This document shows positions 61,049-64,000 of a stretch of DNA of 64,000 nucleotides, piece after piece (within the stretch, counting starts at the first letter, position 1; each line of letters starts with the position of its first letter). This DNA comes from Microcella alkalica (lineage in GTDB: Bacteria > Actinomycetota > Actinomycetes > Actinomycetales > Microbacteriaceae). The notes beneath the pieces were generated by a model. It was not told the DNA's origin. It did no database searches and saw only the letters and a program-made list of their open reading frames with translations. A program made the position numbers and the translations under genes. The DNA lies in contig NZ_JACGWX010000001.1 of NCBI RefSeq assembly GCF_014137945.1, positions 744,001 to 808,000 of the forward strand, written 5' to 3'.

Positions 61049-61051
61049 GCG

Positions 61052-61135
61052 TGCGCGAGGGGGGACTTGAACCCCCACGCCCTTTCGGGCACTAGCACCT
61101 CAAGCTAGCGCGTCTGCCATTTCCGCCACCCGCGC
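61052..61135 (-). tRNA. tRNA-Leu (anticodon GAG)
   Basis: 84-base class II tRNA. The acceptor stem GCGCGGG pairs with CTCGCGC, the D arm GGCGGAAATGGCAGAC follows, and the anticodon arm CTAGC-TTGAGGT-GCTAG shows anticodon GAG. The long variable arm TGCCCGAAAGGGCG and a T arm with GTTCAAGTC are present. The discriminator is A, and CCA is not encoded. It reads CUC and CUU codons, CUC being very frequent in this genome. Confidence 0.95.
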
Positions 61136-61225
61136 TGGTCAGGTTCCTCCGCCGTGGCGGGGCAACCGAGAGACGACGATAGCACGTTCCGAGACGCCGC
61201 CAGCACCCGGGGTAGCGTGGTCGGC

Positions 61226-62569
61226 ATGGCAGGCCAGGAGCAGCTCGGCGAGACCGCTCGCATCGCCCGCGACCTCATCCGATTCGACACCACGAACCAC
61301 GGCGAGGGGCGCAGCAACGGCGAGACCGAGGCGGCCGAGTACGTCGCCGCGTTCCTCTCCGAGATGGGGCTCAAGCCCGAGCTCATCGACGCGGCGCCCG
61401 GCCGCACGAGCGTCGTCGCGCGCGTCGAGGGCAGCTACGCGAACCCCGTCGACACGACCCGCGGCGAGCGCCCCGCCCTCGTCGTCCACGGGCACCTCGA
61501 CGTCGTCCCCGCCGACCCCGCGAACTGGTCGGTCGATCCGTTCGGCGGCGAGATCCGCGACGGGATGCTGTGGGGGCGCGGCGCCGTCGACATGAAGAAC
61601 ATGGACGCGATGATCCTCACCTCCCTGCGCGAGATCCTCGCCGCTGGAGGTCGCCCGAACCGCGATCTCGTGGTCGCGTTCTTCGCCGACGAGGAGAACG
61701 GCGGCGCCTTCGGCTCGCACCACCTCGTCGAGCACCGCCCCGAGCTCTTCACGGGAGCCACCGAGGCGATCAGCGAGGTCGGCGGGTACTCGGTCGACAT
61801 CGAGGGCCAGCGCGCGTACCTGCTGCAGACGGGCGAGAAGGCCCTCGTATGGATCCGTCTGCGCACGCGAGGCACGGCGGCGCACGGCTCGCGCGTCATT
61901 CGCGAGAACGCCGTGACGAAGCTCGCCGAGTCGGTGGCGCTGCTCGGCCGGCGCGAGTGGCCCGTGCGGCTCACCGGGACGACGACGCAGCTGCTCGCCG
62001 AGCTCTCGCGCATCATAGGCACCGACCCCGAGGCGGTGGGGCCCGACGGCGCCGGCGCCGACGAGCTGCTGCTGCGCACCGGCACTGCCGCGGGGTTCCT
62101 CACGGCGACCCTGCGCACGACGAGCAACCCGACGCTCCTGAAGGCCGGATACAAGCACAACGTCATTCCCGACTCCGCGGAGGCCCTCATCGACATCCGC
62201 ACGCTCCCCGGCGAGGAGGACGCCGTGCTCGCCGAGATCCGAGCGATGCTCCCCGACGAGGTCGAGATCGAGGTCGTCACGCGCGACGTCGGGCTCGAGA
62301 ATCCGTTCTCGGGCGCCCTCGTGGAGGCGATGGTCGCAACGCTGATGCGCCACGACCCCGAGGCCCAGGTCATCCCGTACCTGCTGAGCGGCGGCACCGA
62401 CAACAAGGCGCTCAGCGAGCTCGGCATCACCGGCTACGGCTTCGCTCCCCTGAAGCTCACTCCCGACCTCGACTTCCCGGCGATGTTCCACGGCGTCGAC
62501 GAGCGCGTACCGCTCAGCGCGCTCGACTTCGGCCACCGCGCCCTCACCGACCTGCTCTCGACCTACTAG
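61226..62569 (+). CDS. M20-family metallopeptidase
   Basis: Zinc hydrolase of 447 residues. Metal ligands lie in VVHGHLDVVPAD (histidine and nearby aspartate), WGRGAVDMKNMDA (bridging aspartate), and DEENGG with the catalytic glutamate. The dimerisation domain contains GTAAHGSRV, and a final metal histidine is in FHGVDERVP. The substrate, a dipeptide or N-acyl amino acid, is unknown. The ATG at 61226 has TAGCGT ending seven bases upstream, suggesting leaderless transcription. uppP starts seven bases after its stop. Confidence 0.92.
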   Translation: MAGQEQLGETARIARDLIRFDTTNHGEGRSNGETEAAEYVAAFLSEMGLKPELIDAAPGRTSVVARVEGSYANPVDTTRGERPALVVHGHLDVVPADPANWSVDPFGGEIRDGMLWGRGAVDMKNMDAMILTSLREILAAGGRPNRDLVVAFFADEENGGAFGSHHLVEHRPELFTGATEAISEVGGYSVDIEGQRAYLLQTGEKALVWIRLRTRGTAAHGSRVIRENAVTKLAESVALLGRREWPVRLTGTTTQLLAELSRIIGTDPEAVGPDGAGADELLLRTGTAAGFLTATLRTTSNPTLLKAGYKHNVIPDSAEALIDIRTLPGEEDAVLAEIRAMLPDEVEIEVVTRDVGLENPFSGALVEAMVATLMRHDPEAQVIPYLLSGGTDNKALSELGITGYGFAPLKLTPDLDFPAMFHGVDERVPLSALDFGHRALTDLLSTY

Positions 62570-62576
62570 GAGCCGC

Positions 62577-63416
62577 GTGTCCCTCCTCGAAGCGATCATC
62601 CTCGGGCTCATCCAGGGCCTGACGGAGTTCCTGCCGATCTCCTCGAGCGCTCACCTGCGCATCGCGGGCGAGATCCTCCCGAGCGCCACCGACCCGGGCG
62701 CGACCTTCACCGCGATCACGCAGATCGGCACCGAGCTCGCGGTGCTCCTCTACTTCTGGAGGGACATCACACGCATCATCGGCCGCTGGTTCCGGCACTT
62801 CTCGCCGACCTCCGGCGTGCCGCGCACCGACCCGGATGTGCGGATGGGGTGGCTCATCATCATCGGCACGATCCCGATCGTGCTCGTCGGCTTCTTCGCG
62901 CAGGAGTACATCCGCTCGACCTTCCGCTCGCTCTGGCTCGTCGCGATCGTGCTCATCGTGTTCGGGCTCATCCTCGGTCTCGCCGACTGGCTCGGTCGGC
63001 GCACGCGCGAGCTCGACGAGCTCACCTATCCGCACGGCCTGCTCTACGGCGCCGCGCAGATGCTCGCCCTCGTGCCGGGAGTCTCGCGCTCGGGCGCCAC
63101 GACGACCATGGGCCTCGCGCTCGGCTACTCGCGACCGGCGGCGGCGCGCTACGCCTTCCTGCTCGCCGTGCCCGCCGTGTTCGGCAGCGGCTTCTACGAG
63201 CTGATCACGGCCTTCCGCGAGCCGAGCACAAGCCCCTTCGGCCCGCTCGACATCCTCGCCGCGACGCTCGTCGCCTTCGGCGTCGGGTACCTCGTGATCG
63301 CGGGGCTCATGCGCTACATCTCGACGCGCTCGTTCCTGCCCTTCGTGATCTACCGCGTCGTGCTCGGCACGGTCCTGCTGATCCTCCTCGGCCTGGGCGT
63401 CATCAACCCGCTCTAG
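62577..63416 (+). CDS. uppP: Undecaprenyl-diphosphatase
   Basis: Membrane phosphatase recycling undecaprenyl pyrophosphate for peptidoglycan synthesis and giving bacitracin tolerance. The 279-residue protein has eight predicted helices. Motif 1 is LGLIQGLTEFLPISSSAHL and the phosphatase motif is LALVPGVSRSGATTTMGL, both diagnostic of UppP/BacA. The GTG at 62577 follows AGGAG. Coupled to the M20 peptidase gene upstream. Confidence 0.96.
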   Translation: MSLLEAIILGLIQGLTEFLPISSSAHLRIAGEILPSATDPGATFTAITQIGTELAVLLYFWRDITRIIGRWFRHFSPTSGVPRTDPDVRMGWLIIIGTIPIVLVGFFAQEYIRSTFRSLWLVAIVLIVFGLILGLADWLGRRTRELDELTYPHGLLYGAAQMLALVPGVSRSGATTTMGLALGYSRPAAARYAFLLAVPAVFGSGFYELITAFREPSTSPFGPLDILAATLVAFGVGYLVIAGLMRYISTRSFLPFVIYRVVLGTVLLILLGLGVINPL

Positions 63417-63654
63417 GGGTGCGGGCGCGCCGGGGTGGAGGTCGATCGCGCGCGAGCCGCGCATCCGCCCCTCGCGCTCGCCGCGACGGCGACGGCGACG
63501 GCGACGACGGATGTCCGCCAGACCGACATCGCGGTCCGACCCGCCGCGCGGCAGGCGCCTCCGCCGGTGCGTCCGCCGGCGGAGTCGGGATCGCGGACGC
63601 GCGCGGGAACGGCACGTGCGCCACCCCTGAACCCGCGGCGAGCGGATGCCCGCC
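63417..63654. other. Intergenic region between convergent uppP and PAC2 gene
   Basis: 238 bases of very GC-rich DNA with a short run of GACGGC hexamers (about 63485-63510). No credible gene, tRNA or strong terminator is seen. Confidence 0.6.
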
Positions 63655-64000
63655 CTACGCGGGAGGCTCGGTGGCCGACTGCGGCGGCTCGTCGTCGCCG
63701 CGCTTGCGCAGGTAGCGCTCGAACTCCTGCGCGATCGCCTCACCGCTCGCCTCGGGCGCCTCGACCGCGTCGCGCGCGCGCTCGAGCGAGACGATGTACG
63801 ACTTCATGTCGTCGTCGTCGTCGGCGAGCGCGTCGATGCCGTCCTCCCACGCGCGCGCCTCGTCGACGAGATCGCCGCGGGGGATCGTCACGTCGACGAA
63901 CTCCTCGAGCTTGTCGAGTAGCGCGAGCGTCGCCTTGGGGGAGGGGGCGTTGTGCACGTAGTGCGGCACGGACGCCCAGAGCGACACGACTGGGATCCCG
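63655..64000 (-). CDS. PAC2-family protein (partial, N-terminus off the window)
   Basis: The visible C-terminal 114 residues read GIPVVSLWASVPHYVHNAPS, then PKATLALLDKLEEFV, and an acidic helical tail containing LADDDDDMKSYIVSLE. This matches the end of PAC2-type proteins, related to eukaryotic proteasome assembly chaperones and found in many actinobacteria, including those without proteasomes. The frame is open at base 64000, so start and size are unknown. The tail ends in DDEPPQSATEPPA. Confidence 0.83.
   Translation of the reverse strand, partial: GIPVVSLWASVPHYVHNAPSPKATLALLDKLEEFVDVTIPRGDLVDEARAWEDGIDALADDDDDMKSYIVSLERARDAVEAPEASGEAIAQEFERYLRKRGDDEPPQSATEPPA

Noticed and set aside
61052-61135. 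tRNA-Leu as an active integration site
   Set aside because: No integrase gene or direct repeat of the tRNA 3' end is visible nearby; flanking genes are ordinary.
63481-63510. GACGGC run as a functional repeat
   Set aside because: Short and imperfect, in extremely GC-rich DNA; chance is likely.

Overview
The window is about 64 kb of very GC-rich DNA with dense, often overlapping genes. Start codons are a mix of ATG and GTG. Gene content points to an actinobacterium, most likely family Microbacteriaceae: a tkt-tal-pgi-zwf-opcA run divergent from ctaB, a sufB-sufD-Rieske-sufC-sufT run, a DUF7882-like gene, and an actinobacterial LexA box. No genus can be named. Nothing looks like prophage, plasmid or CRISPR; the only mobile element is one IS5-family insertion.

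Layout. 0-7 kb (minus strand): glycolysis and pentose-phosphate genes (tkt, tal, pgi, zwf, partial opcA). 7-17.2 kb: haem O and haem A synthases, SUF iron-sulfur assembly, biotin transporter BioY, an ABC-F protein, SURF1. 17.2-30.5 kb: fabG, serB, a divergent glgC/glgA pair for glycogen or maltosyl-glucan synthesis, ribosomal protein L31 type B, a DnaQ-like exonuclease, trehalose synthase, a glycosyltransferase, YbaK, a histidine phosphatase, a sirtuin and an RNA methyltransferase. 30.5-40 kb: a galactoside-use locus (GH42 beta-galactosidase, two ABC permeases, a lipoprotein binding protein, GH36 alpha-galactosidase) with a divergent LacI regulator; an IS5-family element sits between the second permease and the binding-protein gene. 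40-49.3 kb: D,D-carboxypeptidase, SGNH hydrolase, a small stress membrane protein, DinB, a helicase, a PLP enzyme, and three tandem DUF1206 membrane proteins. 49.4-55.3 kb: the imuA-imuB-dnaE2 SOS mutagenesis cassette behind a perfect LexA box. 55.3-64 kb: TetR regulator and a frameshifted hydrolase, small unknown genes, a HAD phosphatase, membrane proteins, an amine oxidase whose motifs are in circularly permuted order, tRNA-Leu(GAG), an M20 peptidase, uppP and a partial PAC2 gene.

How the genes fit together. The tkt to opcA genes supply NADPH and pentoses. ctaB, ctaA and SURF1 support haem-copper oxidase assembly. glgC, glgA and treS belong to storage glucan and trehalose metabolism. The galactoside locus imports and hydrolyses alpha- and beta-galactosides under LacI control. 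DinB and ImuA/ImuB/DnaE2 are two separate translesion systems about 6 kb apart, but only the latter has a visible LexA site.

A window-wide pattern is that at least fifteen genes have a TAnnnT-type -10 hexamer ending only 5 to 9 bases before the start codon, as expected for leaderless mRNAs. The most unusual single gene is the permuted flavin amine oxidase at 59466-60908.
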